Of a stretch of 64,000 bases of DNA, positions 1 through 8,574 are shown piece by piece. The notes below the pieces were generated by a model, which had not been told where the DNA came from, did not search any database, and was given only the letters and a program-made list of their open reading frames with translations. Position 1 is the stretch's first letter. Each line of letters starts with the position of its first letter. Both the position numbers and the translations under genes were made by a program. Origin of the DNA: an uncultured Porphyromonas sp. (lineage in GTDB: Bacteria; Bacteroidota; Bacteroidia; Bacteroidales; Porphyromonadaceae). The DNA lies in NCBI GenBank assembly GCA_934364985.1, contig CAKRMU010000002.1, positions 1 to 64,000 on the forward strand, given 5' to 3'.

Positions 1-104
1 TATTCGCTTTGGCAAATATCAGGTATTAGTTTTGACAGATACCAGGTATTCGCCGAGACGAATATAGGGTATTCATTTTGGCGAATATCAAGTATCCGTT
101 TTTG
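1..104. repeat. 23-nt palindromic array, copy 1 (4 units)
   Basis: Four head-to-tail 23-nt units start at 1, 24, 47 and 70, followed by a closing half-unit TATCCGTTTTTG at 93-104. Each unit reads approximately TATTCG-N5-RCGAATA followed by a 5-nt linker (TCAGG, CCAGG, TAGGG, TCAAG). The left end may be cut by the window edge. It lies downstream of the nucleoside kinase gene. Nine relatives occur further on in the window. Confidence 0.9.
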
Positions 105-170
105 TTACGTCCGTATCACCTCTGAGAGGACACCTTGATTGAAAAGATAGGGGTGCGGACAGAGGTGAGA
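105..170 (-). terminator. possible terminator of nucleoside kinase gene
   Basis: Reading leftward after the kinase stop, CACCTCTG pairs with CAGAGGTG across an imperfect inner stem (CACC/GGTG). There is no clear T-run straight after the stem, so this is only a candidate. Confidence 0.3.
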
Positions 171-171
171 C

Positions 172-1860
172 TTAATACTTGAATGAGCTACCCCCTAAAA
201 ACTCCCTAAGGAGCGAATTTCCCGGGGTCATCTCTATGGGCAAAGGCTCAAAAAGCTCCAAAAGATTCATCAAACGGCTTGCTGTGGGATAGGCAGGACT
301 AAGCTCGTGGACTTCCCTTAGAGCTTTCATGGCTTGAGCTTGGAGAGCAGGTATTTCGTATAGCATCGCACTATTAAACATCACATCGGCGTACTCCTGA
401 TAGGGGAATATCCACTTCTCCTCACCACGTCTCACATCGGGCCATCTTAGGATCGTCTCCTCAGCACTAATGCCCCTAAACTTCATATCTCTTACCATTC
501 GGCGAAGTAGTCTGTTGTCGCTCGTAGAGAGCCAATTGTGATTATCGATAGAGAGCGGTGTGAGAGCAGACACATAGATGCGGTAAATCGCCCCTTCGGG
601 AATTCCCTCCAAAAGTTTAGGGTTAAGGGCATGAATCCCCTCCATAATCAGGACACCGTGACGCTCGAGCTTCATCATATTCCCCTCACGATATTCTCGC
701 TCTCCTAATGTGAAATTATAGGTGGGCAGATGCACTTCTTCCCCCATCATCAGTTGCTCGATATCCTGTCTCAATTGGTTCAAGTCAATGGCATAGAGAC
801 TCTCAAAGTCGTATTCCCCACGCTCATCTAACGGGGTATTTACTCTATTGATATAATAGTCGTCGAGGGAGATGGCATAGGGCCAAATCAGGTTGGCAAT
901 CAGCTGAGTGGAGAGCCTTTTTGCCGTAGTCGTTTTGCCGGAAGACGAAGGGCCGGAGAGTAGCACTACCCTCAAGCCATCTTCGTATCGCTCAGCTATC
1001 TCGGAGGCAATGGCAGCTATGTTTTTCTCTTGTAATGCTTCCGAAAGTGCGATGACTTGTCCGGCATCGCCACGTCTTATGGCATTATTGAGTGGTGCAA
1101 CGTCCTCTACGCCTATCAGTTTCAGCAGAGAGAGATGGTCCTTGAATACACCAAACTGCTTGGGTTGGCGGACCTTTTTATAGAGCTTATCGGGCTGTGT
1201 GTGGTCGGGCATCCGAAGTAGGAAACCCTCAGTGTATTTATCAATCCCGAAGCCCCAGACCATTCCTGTCGAGGGCAATGTGGGTTCGAAGATATAATCT
1301 CGGTACCCCGCAAGCTCTGACATCCTAATAAAGTGTGTGCCTTTCTCACCCAAGAGTTGGCTGGTAGTGGCTCGCCCTTCATCCTCAAATAGTTTCATAG
1401 CCTCATCGCGTCGTACATAGATGGTCTCAATAGGCAGATCGGCTTTGATGATTTCCCACATCTTCTGCTGTAGCTTATCAAGCGTTTCGTCGGTAGGTGG
1501 AGTACTTCTATTACCTATGATACCATAATAACCATTTGAGAGAGCATGCTCAATGATGATCTCAGGTAGCCCCAAATCGGCAGCCGCTTTATACATAATC
1601 AAAGTCACCGTGCAGGTATAAGCTCGCCTGCCCGCCGGTGTTTCATACCCGATGAAGCTCACTAAAGAGGGGCGATGCAACGGATGAGAAAGCGGCGTAG
1701 GCTTATTATCCACCAAAGCCAGCATCGGAATTCCCTTAGGGCTAAGGGGCATCTCAGGATATTGGTCATTGTAGATCTCTATCGGCGTTACCCCTATTGG
1801 ATAGGGGACAGATGTCGCCACTCCCTCAATATCTATCAGAATCTCTTTTTTACCATTCAT
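172..1860 (-). CDS. nucleoside kinase (uridine kinase family) with N-terminal TGS/ThrRS-like module
   Basis: Predicted P-loop kinase of the uridine kinase/phosphoribulokinase family; it probably phosphorylates a nucleoside in the cytoplasm, but the substrate cannot be read from sequence. The first ~60 residues look like a TGS domain. They are followed by a region resembling the second additional domain of threonyl-tRNA synthetase (around HALSNGYYGII and HFIRMSELAGYRDYIF). The kinase half begins near residue 295 with Walker A GPSSSGKTTTAKR, then SLDDYYINR, as in Udk. The 562-aa length fits the long Bacteroidetes form rather than the ~210-aa E. coli Udk. It starts at the only sensible ATG, and the upstream gene is divergent (ompA), so it is probably monocistronic. 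Confidence 0.85.
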   Translation of the reverse strand: MNGKKEILIDIEGVATSVPYPIGVTPIEIYNDQYPEMPLSPKGIPMLALVDNKPTPLSHPLHRPSLVSFIGYETPAGRRAYTCTVTLIMYKAAADLGLPEIIIEHALSNGYYGIIGNRSTPPTDETLDKLQQKMWEIIKADLPIETIYVRRDEAMKLFEDEGRATTSQLLGEKGTHFIRMSELAGYRDYIFEPTLPSTGMVWGFGIDKYTEGFLLRMPDHTQPDKLYKKVRQPKQFGVFKDHLSLLKLIGVEDVAPLNNAIRRGDAGQVIALSEALQEKNIAAIASEIAERYEDGLRVVLLSGPSSSGKTTTAKRLSTQLIANLIWPYAISLDDYYINRVNTPLDERGEYDFESLYAIDLNQLRQDIEQLMMGEEVHLPTYNFTLGEREYREGNMMKLERHGVLIMEGIHALNPKLLEGIPEGAIYRIYVSALTPLSIDNHNWLSTSDNRLLRRMVRDMKFRGISAEETILRWPDVRRGEEKWIFPYQEYADVMFNSAMLYEIPALQAQAMKALREVHELSPAYPTASRLMNLLELFEPLPIEMTPGNSLLREFLGGSSFKY

Positions 1861-2276
1861 ACATATAATATAATGTGTTGTGGGCTAATTGTTATCCCAC
1901 AAATATACCATTATATTACGAGCCTATCTGTAGTGCCATGGTCGTATATCCGTGATAAGCTGTGGTAGATACCTGATTTCTCTGTTATGAATACCAATTA
2001 TCCACTTTAATGGATATCGATAGTACAAAAGCTAAGTTTTACCCCACGAAAAAGCTCATTCGTGGTAAATAAACAGAGAAAAAGGATAAAAAATGCTGAT
2101 ATATCCAAAGTTATTATTACCTTTGTGCTGAAAAGCTACCATAGTGACTTACTATACACATACGAAACGATAGAAAAAGTTGCTATATTTGCTTTCCTCT
2201 GTTGAGCGTTTTTTAAGACAATCACAAAGGTTATTATTAAGAATAGAATAGTATAAAGATTTTAAAGTAAGAAATT
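1861..2276. other. divergent intergenic region, nucleoside kinase / ompA
   Basis: No coding sequence. It holds candidate -7 boxes for ompA at 2118-2125 and 2184-2191. It also holds a bulged hairpin, roughly TTTACCCCACGAA with TTCGTGGTAAA, at 2038-2069. Nothing else is recognised. Confidence 0.6.
2118..2125 (+). promoter_or_regulatory. candidate -7 box TACCTTTG for ompA
   Basis: Perfect match to the Bacteroidetes -7 consensus TAnnTTTG, 152 nt upstream of the ompA start. A second match, TATATTTG, lies at 2184-2191. Neither has a clear TTTG -33 box at 19-21 nt, so which one is used is not decided. Confidence 0.45.
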
Positions 2277-3500
2277 ATGAAGACAAGAGTATTAGCACTT
2301 GCATTTGCAAGCGTATTTGCACTAGGTCTATCTGCTCAGGAGGTGACTCCTAATAATAATTTAGCAGACCAACCTGGAAAGAAAGTAACTTTCCAACGCA
2401 ATGCTGGGACTGACAATTGGTTCCTTCAACTTCGTGGTGGCACAAACTACGGTGTGGCTTTTACCAGCCAAAAAGTAGCTACCGGTGACGACTATGCAAG
2501 CCGTTTCGGTTGGAATGCCGGTCTTGCAGTAGGAAAATGGTTCAACCCATACTTCGGTAGCCGTGTTGCCGTAGACTTCACTAACACAAGAAACCAGTAC
2601 ATTGATGGCAAGGACAAGGACGGAAAGAACCTAAACGTTTTGAATAGTGAGAAAGATGGCAATAAGGATGTTGATTTCTACGGATTGAATCCTCACATCG
2701 ACTTTATGTTCAACCCTGTTAACTTCTTCGGTGCTTATAAAGCTGATCGCGTAGTTAGCTTCGTTCCTTACATTGGCGTTGGTTGCTTCGCACGTGGTAA
2801 CAATGTTGATCCAAAGGCAGAGTTCCTTCAGAGAATCAACTATTCAGTATCTGCTAACCTTGGTTTTGACCTTGGCTTCCGCCTAAGCAAGGTTGTTGAC
2901 CTTGTAATTGCTCCAAGCGTAGTATTCTCTAATCTATATGACAATACTCCGGTTGCAATCTACAGACCTAACGATATGCTTGCTAAGCTTGACCTTGGTC
3001 TCAACTTCAACCTTGGCAAGAGCGACTTCGAGGCTATCGAGCCTATGGACTATGCACTTCTTAACAACCTACAAAGCGAGATCAACTCTCTACGTAGCCA
3101 AAACGCTGAGCTAAGCAAACGCCCAGTTCGTTGCCCAGAGTGCCCAGAGGTAAGTAACGAAGTTAAGACAATCGTTAAGTCAGAAAATACCGTTTACTTC
3201 CGTATCGGTAGTGCAAAGGTTGATCGTAACCAGCTGATGAATATCTACAATACTGCAGAATTCGTAAAGGCTAACAACGTGCCTGTTACTGTTGTAGGTT
3301 ACGCTGACGTACAAACTGGTACTGCTGATTACAATATGCAGCTTTCTGAGAAGCGTGCTCGCGAAGTAGCTCGCATCTTAGCTGACGAGTACGGTGTGCC
3401 AACCAGCCAGATCACCATCGACTATAAGGGATCAAGCGTTCAACCTTATGAGAACATCAATGCTTGGAACCGCGTAGTTATTATGACTGCAGAGAAGTAA
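2277..3500 (+). CDS. major OmpA-family outer membrane porin (Omp40/41-like)
   Basis: Structural outer-membrane protein that probably anchors the envelope to peptidoglycan. It has a signal peptide of about 20 residues ending ALGLSAQ, then an N-terminal beta-barrel (to about residue 250), a short coiled linker, the cysteine motif RPVRCPECPE, and a C-terminal OmpA domain (about 295-407) with VYFRIGSAKVDRNQ and LSEKRAREVARIL. The cysteine linker and overall order closely match P. gingivalis Omp40/Omp41. Codon use is visibly more biased than in the neighbours (CTT, CGT, GGT, AAG frequent), which fits very high expression. A strong hairpin terminator follows. Confidence 0.93.
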   Translation: MKTRVLALAFASVFALGLSAQEVTPNNNLADQPGKKVTFQRNAGTDNWFLQLRGGTNYGVAFTSQKVATGDDYASRFGWNAGLAVGKWFNPYFGSRVAVDFTNTRNQYIDGKDKDGKNLNVLNSEKDGNKDVDFYGLNPHIDFMFNPVNFFGAYKADRVVSFVPYIGVGCFARGNNVDPKAEFLQRINYSVSANLGFDLGFRLSKVVDLVIAPSVVFSNLYDNTPVAIYRPNDMLAKLDLGLNFNLGKSDFEAIEPMDYALLNNLQSEINSLRSQNAELSKRPVRCPECPEVSNEVKTIVKSENTVYFRIGSAKVDRNQLMNIYNTAEFVKANNVPVTVVGYADVQTGTADYNMQLSEKRAREVARILADEYGVPTSQITIDYKGSSVQPYENINAWNRVVIMTAEK

Positions 3501-3541
3501 AAAAACTTCTACATTATAGACTAACTTTTGGTTAGTGCTAC

Positions 3542-3581
3542 GAGGGAGGTCGTGAATAAACACACGACCTCCCTCTCTTTT
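3542..3581 (+). terminator. ompA terminator
   Basis: A perfect 13-bp stem, GAGGGAGGTCGTG (3542-3554) with CACGACCTCCCTC (3563-3575), has an 8-nt loop and is followed by TCTTTT. It lies inside the upstream extension of the next reading frame and so argues against the early start of that gene. Confidence 0.9.
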
Positions 3582-3601
3582 ACTAATTACCTTCGCTCAG
3601 A

Positions 3602-3633
3602 TTTGCCCAACTCCGATAAAGCAAGTAACTTTA
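3602..3633 (+). promoter_or_regulatory. candidate promoter of the UPF0597 gene
   Basis: TTTG at 3602-3605 and TAACTTTA at 3626-3633, separated by 20 nt. Spacing is ideal for the Bacteroidetes consensus; the -7 box has one mismatch. It sits between the ompA terminator and the ATG at 3663. Confidence 0.5.
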
Positions 3634-3662
3634 TGGCATTAATAAAACCACACATTATTATT

Positions 3663-4973
3663 ATGGATAAAGAACTACGTCAAGAGATTATTCAGATGAT
3701 TCATCGCGAAGTATTACCCGCTACAGGTTGCACAGAACCAGTAGCAGTGGCTTTGACTGTCGCACATGCTTCCCACGTAATTAAGGATGAGATAAAGTCT
3801 ATTCGTTTAGACTTGAGTGCCAATATTCTTAAAAATGCAATGGGAGTAGGCATTCCGGGAACAGGTATGATAGGTTTACCAATAGCGATTGCCTTAGGAG
3901 CGGTCATCGCAACCCCAGAGAAAGGGCTGACGATATTAGACAATTTCACTGAAGAGCAATTTCAGAAAGCCAAACAAATAAAGGCATATAACATCATAGA
4001 CATCCGCCTAAAAGAGGGAGATGTCGATAAGCTATATATCGAGGCTACCATCGAGGATGTAAAAGGTAATATAGCGGTATCGATAATTGAGAAGAATCAC
4101 ACTTTGCTAAAGAGTTTAACGCTCAATGGTCAACCTATTACTGCAAATAGTGGCGACGGACATTCTGATGAAAGCGACGGCTCACAGTGTAATGACGCAC
4201 CTGAGGATGTGCCATTAACATTTGACTTAGTTTATGAGTTTGCCACCACGGCACCCCTTGATGAAATTTCCTTTATACTGGATGCTGCTAAGCTTAATAG
4301 CGAGGCTGCGCACTATTCTTTTAAAGGGGATTATGGTCACGGAGTGGGTAAAATGATCCGTAGTGAGAGGGGACAAAAGTACTTGGGGAACTCAGTATAT
4401 ACCCGTCTTTTATCCTGCACCAGTGCGGCGTGTGATGCTCGTATGGATGGAGCTCCAGTGTCGGTAATGAGTAATTCGGGTAGTGGCAATCAAGGGATCA
4501 CAGCTACTCTTCCTGTCCTTAGTTTTGCAGAAGATGAGGGTGTGACGGAGGAGAAAAAGATCAGGGCTTTGATGCTTAGTCACCTGATGGTTATATATAT
4601 TAAGCAGAAGTTAGGACGCCTCTCAGCCCTATGCGGTTGTGTAGTAGCCTCGACGGGAAGTGCCACTGGACTGACGTACCTTATGGGAGGAAGTAAAGAG
4701 CAGATAGGCTTTGCCATTAAGAATATGGTAGGAAATCTAACCGGCATGATCTGCGATGGAGCGAAACCCAGTTGTAGCCTTAAGGTGACGAGTGGTGTCA
4801 GTTCGGCGATGTTGGCGTCCCTTCTTGCGATGGATCAAAGAGTGGTTACGAGTAGCGAGGGAGTTGTGGATGACGATATTGATCAAAGCATAGATAATCT
4901 CACGAGTATTGGACGTGATGCCATGACGGAAACTGATAAGCACGTCCTCCATATTATGACTCATAAGAAGTAG
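3663..4973 (+). CDS. UPF0597 / L-cysteine desulfidase-like protein (serine dehydratase alpha-type fold)
   Basis: Member of the YhaM/UPF0597 family, related to archaeal L-cysteine desulfidase and the alpha chain of iron-sulfur L-serine dehydratase. It probably releases sulfide or ammonia from cysteine or serine; the exact reaction is inferred. Family signatures visible are the N-terminal EVLPATGCTEPVAVAL, the glycine stretch NSGSGNQGITATLPV and the C-terminal CDGAKPSCSLKVTSG, whose cysteines would bind an Fe-S cluster. I place the start at 3663 (MDKELRQEII) because the longer frame from 3528 runs through the ompA terminator. The resulting 436 aa fits the family. Confidence 0.85.
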   Translation: MDKELRQEIIQMIHREVLPATGCTEPVAVALTVAHASHVIKDEIKSIRLDLSANILKNAMGVGIPGTGMIGLPIAIALGAVIATPEKGLTILDNFTEEQFQKAKQIKAYNIIDIRLKEGDVDKLYIEATIEDVKGNIAVSIIEKNHTLLKSLTLNGQPITANSGDGHSDESDGSQCNDAPEDVPLTFDLVYEFATTAPLDEISFILDAAKLNSEAAHYSFKGDYGHGVGKMIRSERGQKYLGNSVYTRLLSCTSAACDARMDGAPVSVMSNSGSGNQGITATLPVLSFAEDEGVTEEKKIRALMLSHLMVIYIKQKLGRLSALCGCVVASTGSATGLTYLMGGSKEQIGFAIKNMVGNLTGMICDGAKPSCSLKVTSGVSSAMLASLLAMDQRVVTSSEGVVDDDIDQSIDNLTSIGRDAMTETDKHVLHIMTHKK

Positions 4974-5256
4974 AGAATTGGCTATTTGCTCCTAATCATA
5001 TAGGGGAATACATTGTTGAGTTTTAGGAGTAAGATCCATCACATCAGGTGTTTTGATAAATTAACTATTGGGGATTAAAAAAACGTAAGTCCCTAAAATA
5101 GTACCTCTTCCCTGGTATTTTATTGTTACCTTTGCCCCGATTTCAATGATGCTCAGTGGGGCATCACCTGCTCCGAAACTCGGAGGCTCCCTTGACTACA
5201 ATCCACTCTTGATGAGTGTTTTATGAGGGAGTGAAGTGGTACTTAAATAGACATTT
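4974..5256 (+). promoter_or_regulatory. intergenic with promoter and structured leader
   Basis: Just after the UPF0597 gene, CTCCTAA (about 4988) can pair with TTAGGAG (about 5023), a weak terminator. A perfect -7 box TACCTTTG lies at 5127-5134. The following 120-nt leader can form several hairpins, including CTCCGA/CTCGGAG near 5173-5188 and CACTC/GAGTG near 5202-5218. It matches no riboswitch I know. Confidence 0.5.
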
Positions 5257-5739
5257 ATGAGACTAAAGACTATGCTACTTGGTCTCTTATCACTATTTTT
5301 AGTCTCGGGGAGTGGTGTTTCTGACATTCCGGACAGAGGCTTTAACCCTGGTGAGAAGTTGCCAAGTATTGTAGTGGATGGTGTTGATATCAGCGAGGCT
5401 TTAGCAGAAAATCCTAAAGCCGTGTTGGTGGTATGGTCGGTAAAGGATGCGACATCTCGGGTTGCTAATGCGTGGGTATGTAATAGCACTGAGTTACAGA
5501 CAAATCATACTCCTATATACTCTATCTGTACGGATGGAGATGACTTAGACGCCGTTCTCTACGCCAAGATCGACGGAGCGAGTACCCTAATTACCCCCAA
5601 GGGTCTTGAGGGAGAGGGTCAGAAGCGAGGAAGCCTACAAGCGTTGGCTTCACGTGGGTCGAGCAAAGTGTATTATACCTCATATGGTATGATCGAAAAG
5701 GTACTAAGTAGTAAGGAACTATTTAGACAAATCCAATAA
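5257..5739 (+). CDS. small exported thioredoxin-fold-like protein, function unknown
   Basis: 160 aa. An N-terminal signal peptide (MRLKTMLLGLLSLFLVSGSG) suggests export; there is no lipobox. The body resembles the Bacteroidetes periplasmic thioredoxin-like proteins, with a short strand KAVLVVWSVKD where a thioredoxin has its active strand. The CxxC pair is absent: only one cysteine (NAWVCNSTE) remains, so a classical disulfide oxidoreductase role is unlikely. It is monocistronic, with its own promoter at 5127-5134 and terminator at 5742-5784. The specific function is not recognised. Confidence 0.65.
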   Translation: MRLKTMLLGLLSLFLVSGSGVSDIPDRGFNPGEKLPSIVVDGVDISEALAENPKAVLVVWSVKDATSRVANAWVCNSTELQTNHTPIYSICTDGDDLDAVLYAKIDGASTLITPKGLEGEGQKRGSLQALASRGSSKVYYTSYGMIEKVLSSKELFRQIQ

Positions 5740-5741
5740 TG

Positions 5742-5784
5742 AAATGCGAGCTATCATCTAATAGGTGGTAGCTCGCATTTTTTG
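5742..5784 (+). terminator. terminator (possibly bidirectional with uvrB)
   Basis: An 18-bp stem with a few G-U pairs, AAATGCGAGCTATCATCT (5742-5759) with AGGTGGTAGCTCGCATTT (5763-5780), is followed by more T. uvrB ends at 5837 on the other strand and may share it. Confidence 0.9.
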
Positions 5785-5836
5785 TTGGTGGAGAAGTAGT
5801 ATGGCTTATATGCCTATTCAAATGGGTGAAAAGTTG

Positions 5837-7966
5837 TCAACGGTTGCTCTTATTTCTTGAATGTGCTGAGCGTTGATGCTCCACAGCTTCGAGCTTTTTC
5901 TGGGCTTTTTTCTCGCGTTCGGTAGCTTTAGAGTCATCACCAAGTTGGGCTTGTAGCTCAAAGAGTTGGTCTCTATAAATGGCTGCTGATACGAAATCCA
6001 ATTCGCTTGCAGCCTGCTCCATGGCTATTCGAGTGGCTTGTATCTTCTCTTCGAGTGTGTTACTTGATAGGTAGGCAAAATCGTGTTCAGCCACTTTCTG
6101 TTTATTGTTTTTGGAATCGTAGGTACGGATATTGGAGGTCTCGGCGACGGCTCTACCGGGTCCCGTGAGGTCGAGTATGGACGCACTTTTTTTGACAATT
6201 TGTTTGGGTGTAATATGATGTTTATTGTTGTACGCCAATTGTTTCTCTCGCCTGCGTTTTGTCTCATCAATGGTTAATTGCATGCTTGGGGTAATCGTAT
6301 TGGCATACATGATGACCATTCCATTAATATTTCGGGCGGCACGCCCTGCTGTCTGGGTGAGCGACCGGTGGTTACGGAGGAAACCCTCTTTATCGGCATC
6401 AAGGATGGCGACAAGCGAAACCTCTGGCAGGTCAAGTCCCTCTCTGAGGAGGTTGACTCCGACCAATACATCAAAATCTCCCCTACGTAGTCCCTCCATA
6501 ATTTCGACACGCCGAATCGTGACTACCTCACTATGGATGTACTCTGTGCGGATTCCCATCTCGGCTAAGTGCTCTGACAATTCCTCTGCCATACGCTTTG
6601 TGAGGGTGGTAATAAGCACTCGCTCATTACGTTCAATGCGTATGTTGATTTCATTGATGAGGTCATCGATTTGATTGGTCTCGGGTCGCACTTCGATGAT
6701 AGGGTCAGGTAGTCCGGTAGGTCTTATGATTTGCTCCACCACTGTGCCACCGCTGGCCTCTAGCTCGTACTCTGCAGGTGTCGCACTTACATAGATAGTG
6801 CGGTCTGTGAGTTGCTCAAATTCGTCAAAAGTGAGTGGACGATTATCGAGAGCGGCAGGTAACCTAAAGCCGTAATCGACGAGGTTGGTTTTCCGAAACT
6901 TGTCTCCGGCATACATCCCCCTTACTTGCGGTATCGTCACGTGGCTCTCATCGATAACGAGGAGGAAGTCATCAGGGAAGTAGTCTAAGAGGCAATAGGG
7001 TCTCTCGCCTGCCTTTCGTCCATCAAAGTACCGCGAATAGTTTTCAATCCCCGTGCAGTATCCCAGCTCTTCGAGCATAGCGATGTCGTTAGTTACTCTT
7101 TCGTATAGGCGAGCAGCTTCCTCCGTTCTCCCCATTTTGTGGAAAAGCTCTACCTGCATTTCGAGATCGTTTCTTATCATGCCTATGGCACGCTCTGTCT
7201 GCTCTTTGGAGGTCACGAATAGGTTAGCGGGATAGATCTGAAGGGCATCAAGAGATGATATTTCTGCTAATGACAATGGCTGGACACAGCTAATACGCTC
7301 GATCTCATCTCCCCAAAACTCCACGCGATAAGCCATACCTTCGTACCCCTCGACAGAGGGGAAAATATCCAGTGTATCTCCTTGATTACGGAAAGTGCCG
7401 GGGCGAAATTCGGCTTTGTCGTGGATGTAATGAGCGTTAACGAGCTGTCGTAGCAGTTCGTCACGCTCTACAATATCGCCTATCTTTATCTCAATGCGTT
7501 GTGAGGCGAAATCTAAGGGATTAGCCATACCATAGATACAGCTTACGCTCGCTACGACTACTACATCTTTACGCCCTGAGAGGAGGGATGCGGTGGCTTT
7601 GAGACGCAATTTCTCTATCTCGTCATTGATGGACATATCCTTTTCGATGTACATATCGGTGCTGGGCAAGTAGGCTTCGGGCTGGTAGTAATCGTAATAG
7701 CTGACGAAGTATTCTACCGCATTATTGGGGAAGAAGCTCTTAAACTCGCCGTACAATTGTGCCGCCAACGTTTTATTGTGGCTCAGTACGAGAGTCGGTA
7801 GATTTAGCTCTTTAATCACATTGGCTACCGTAAACGTCTTGCCGGACCCCGTGACTCCGAGCAGCGTTTGTTTATGTTGTCCTGCACGTATTCCCGAGGT
7901 TAGTTGTTGAATAGCTTCGGGCTGATCGCCTGTTGGGTTGTATTTAGATACTAATTGAAAGTCCAT
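5837..7966 (-). CDS. uvrB: UvrABC excinuclease subunit B
   Basis: Damage-verification helicase subunit of nucleotide excision repair. Visible features: N-terminal NPTGDQPEAIQQL, Walker A GVTGSGKT, the YDYYQPEAYLP beta-hairpin region, DEAD-like box VIDESHVT, helicase motifs GLDLPEVSLVAILDAD and QTAGRAARN, and a C-terminal UVR domain (about LEEKIQATRIAMEQAA) that contacts UvrC. I start at MDFQLVSKY (7966; an adjacent ATG is at 7969). The longer frame to 8053 has no UvrB-like sequence and overlaps ruvC and its promoter. It is divergent from ruvC, with a -7 box only 7 nt before the ATG pair. Confidence 0.95.
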   Translation of the reverse strand: MDFQLVSKYNPTGDQPEAIQQLTSGIRAGQHKQTLLGVTGSGKTFTVANVIKELNLPTLVLSHNKTLAAQLYGEFKSFFPNNAVEYFVSYYDYYQPEAYLPSTDMYIEKDMSINDEIEKLRLKATASLLSGRKDVVVVASVSCIYGMANPLDFASQRIEIKIGDIVERDELLRQLVNAHYIHDKAEFRPGTFRNQGDTLDIFPSVEGYEGMAYRVEFWGDEIERISCVQPLSLAEISSLDALQIYPANLFVTSKEQTERAIGMIRNDLEMQVELFHKMGRTEEAARLYERVTNDIAMLEELGYCTGIENYSRYFDGRKAGERPYCLLDYFPDDFLLVIDESHVTIPQVRGMYAGDKFRKTNLVDYGFRLPAALDNRPLTFDEFEQLTDRTIYVSATPAEYELEASGGTVVEQIIRPTGLPDPIIEVRPETNQIDDLINEINIRIERNERVLITTLTKRMAEELSEHLAEMGIRTEYIHSEVVTIRRVEIMEGLRRGDFDVLVGVNLLREGLDLPEVSLVAILDADKEGFLRNHRSLTQTAGRAARNINGMVIMYANTITPSMQLTIDETKRRREKQLAYNNKHHITPKQIVKKSASILDLTGPGRAVAETSNIRTYDSKNNKQKVAEHDFAYLSSNTLEEKIQATRIAMEQAASELDFVSAAIYRDQLFELQAQLGDDSKATEREKKAQKKLEAVEHQRSAHSRNKSNR

Positions 7967-7976
7967 CATATCTCTA

Positions 7977-8006
7977 CAAAGATAATCATTCTTTTCTTTA
8001 CCTTTG
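7977..8006. promoter_or_regulatory. back-to-back uvrB/ruvC promoters
   Basis: TATCTTTG on the minus strand (7984 to 7977, for uvrB) and TACCTTTG on the plus strand (7999-8006, for ruvC) are separated by 14 nt. In each case 7 nt lie between the box and the first ATG, so transcripts would start at or very near the start codon. No ribosome-binding leader is available. Confidence 0.7.
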
Positions 8007-8013
8007 TGGAGTA

Positions 8014-8574
8014 ATGGAGGATAAAGTAATAATAGGCATTGACCCGGGAACAATCGTGATGGGGTACGGCATCCTGAGAGTGGTGGCAGGGAAGCCCATG
8101 TTAGAGGCTATGGGGATACTGCGCCTTGACCGCTATTCGTCGCATTATGTACGGCTCCTTAGGATACAGGAGTCGGTCGAAGCCCTTATATCTCGGTATG
8201 CACCTACCGATATGGCACTTGAGGCTCCTTTCTATGGGAAAAATATACAGACCACACTCAAGCTGGGCAGAGCTCAGGGTGCAGCTATGGTGGCGGCCCA
8301 AAAGGGGGGCATCAATGTTTCGGAATACGCTCCTACCACAATTAAGCGAATGATTGCAGGTCAGGGCAATGCCGGTAAGGAGCAAGTGGCAAGGATGCTT
8401 CAGTATATGCTGAATATCCCCGAGGACGCTATGATGGAGAAAAATGATGCTACTGATGCAGTAGCCGTAGCCCTGACGCACCATTTGCAATTGCTTCGTC
8501 CTCACCAAGGTCACAGCAATAGTTCGTGGAGCGATTACATTAAGCTACATCCGGATAGAGTGAAGCGTAAGTAA
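8014..8574 (+). CDS. ruvC: Holliday junction resolvase RuvC
   Basis: Endonuclease that resolves Holliday junctions with RuvAB. It has the RNase H-like fold signature GIDPGTIVMGYGIL with the first catalytic Asp (about residue 9), the second acidic residue in MALEAPFYGKN, the DNA-contact segment GRAQGAAM, and the C-terminal acidic pair in KNDATDAVAVALTHH. 186 aa is the usual length. The start at 8014 is fixed by the -7 box just upstream. It is divergent from uvrB, pairing two DNA-repair genes in one intergenic space. Residues after about 165 are not conserved in the family. Confidence 0.95.
   Translation: MEDKVIIGIDPGTIVMGYGILRVVAGKPMLEAMGILRLDRYSSHYVRLLRIQESVEALISRYAPTDMALEAPFYGKNIQTTLKLGRAQGAAMVAAQKGGINVSEYAPTTIKRMIAGQGNAGKEQVARMLQYMLNIPEDAMMEKNDATDAVAVALTHHLQLLRPHQGHSNSSWSDYIKLHPDRVKRK

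Noticed and set aside
1..104. Palindromic arrays considered as CRISPR
   Set aside because: The units are only 23 nt with a 5-nt linker; there are no 25-40-nt unique spacers and no cas genes.
3528..3662. Upstream extension of the UPF0597 frame
   Set aside because: It runs through the ompA terminator; the conserved protein begins at 3663.
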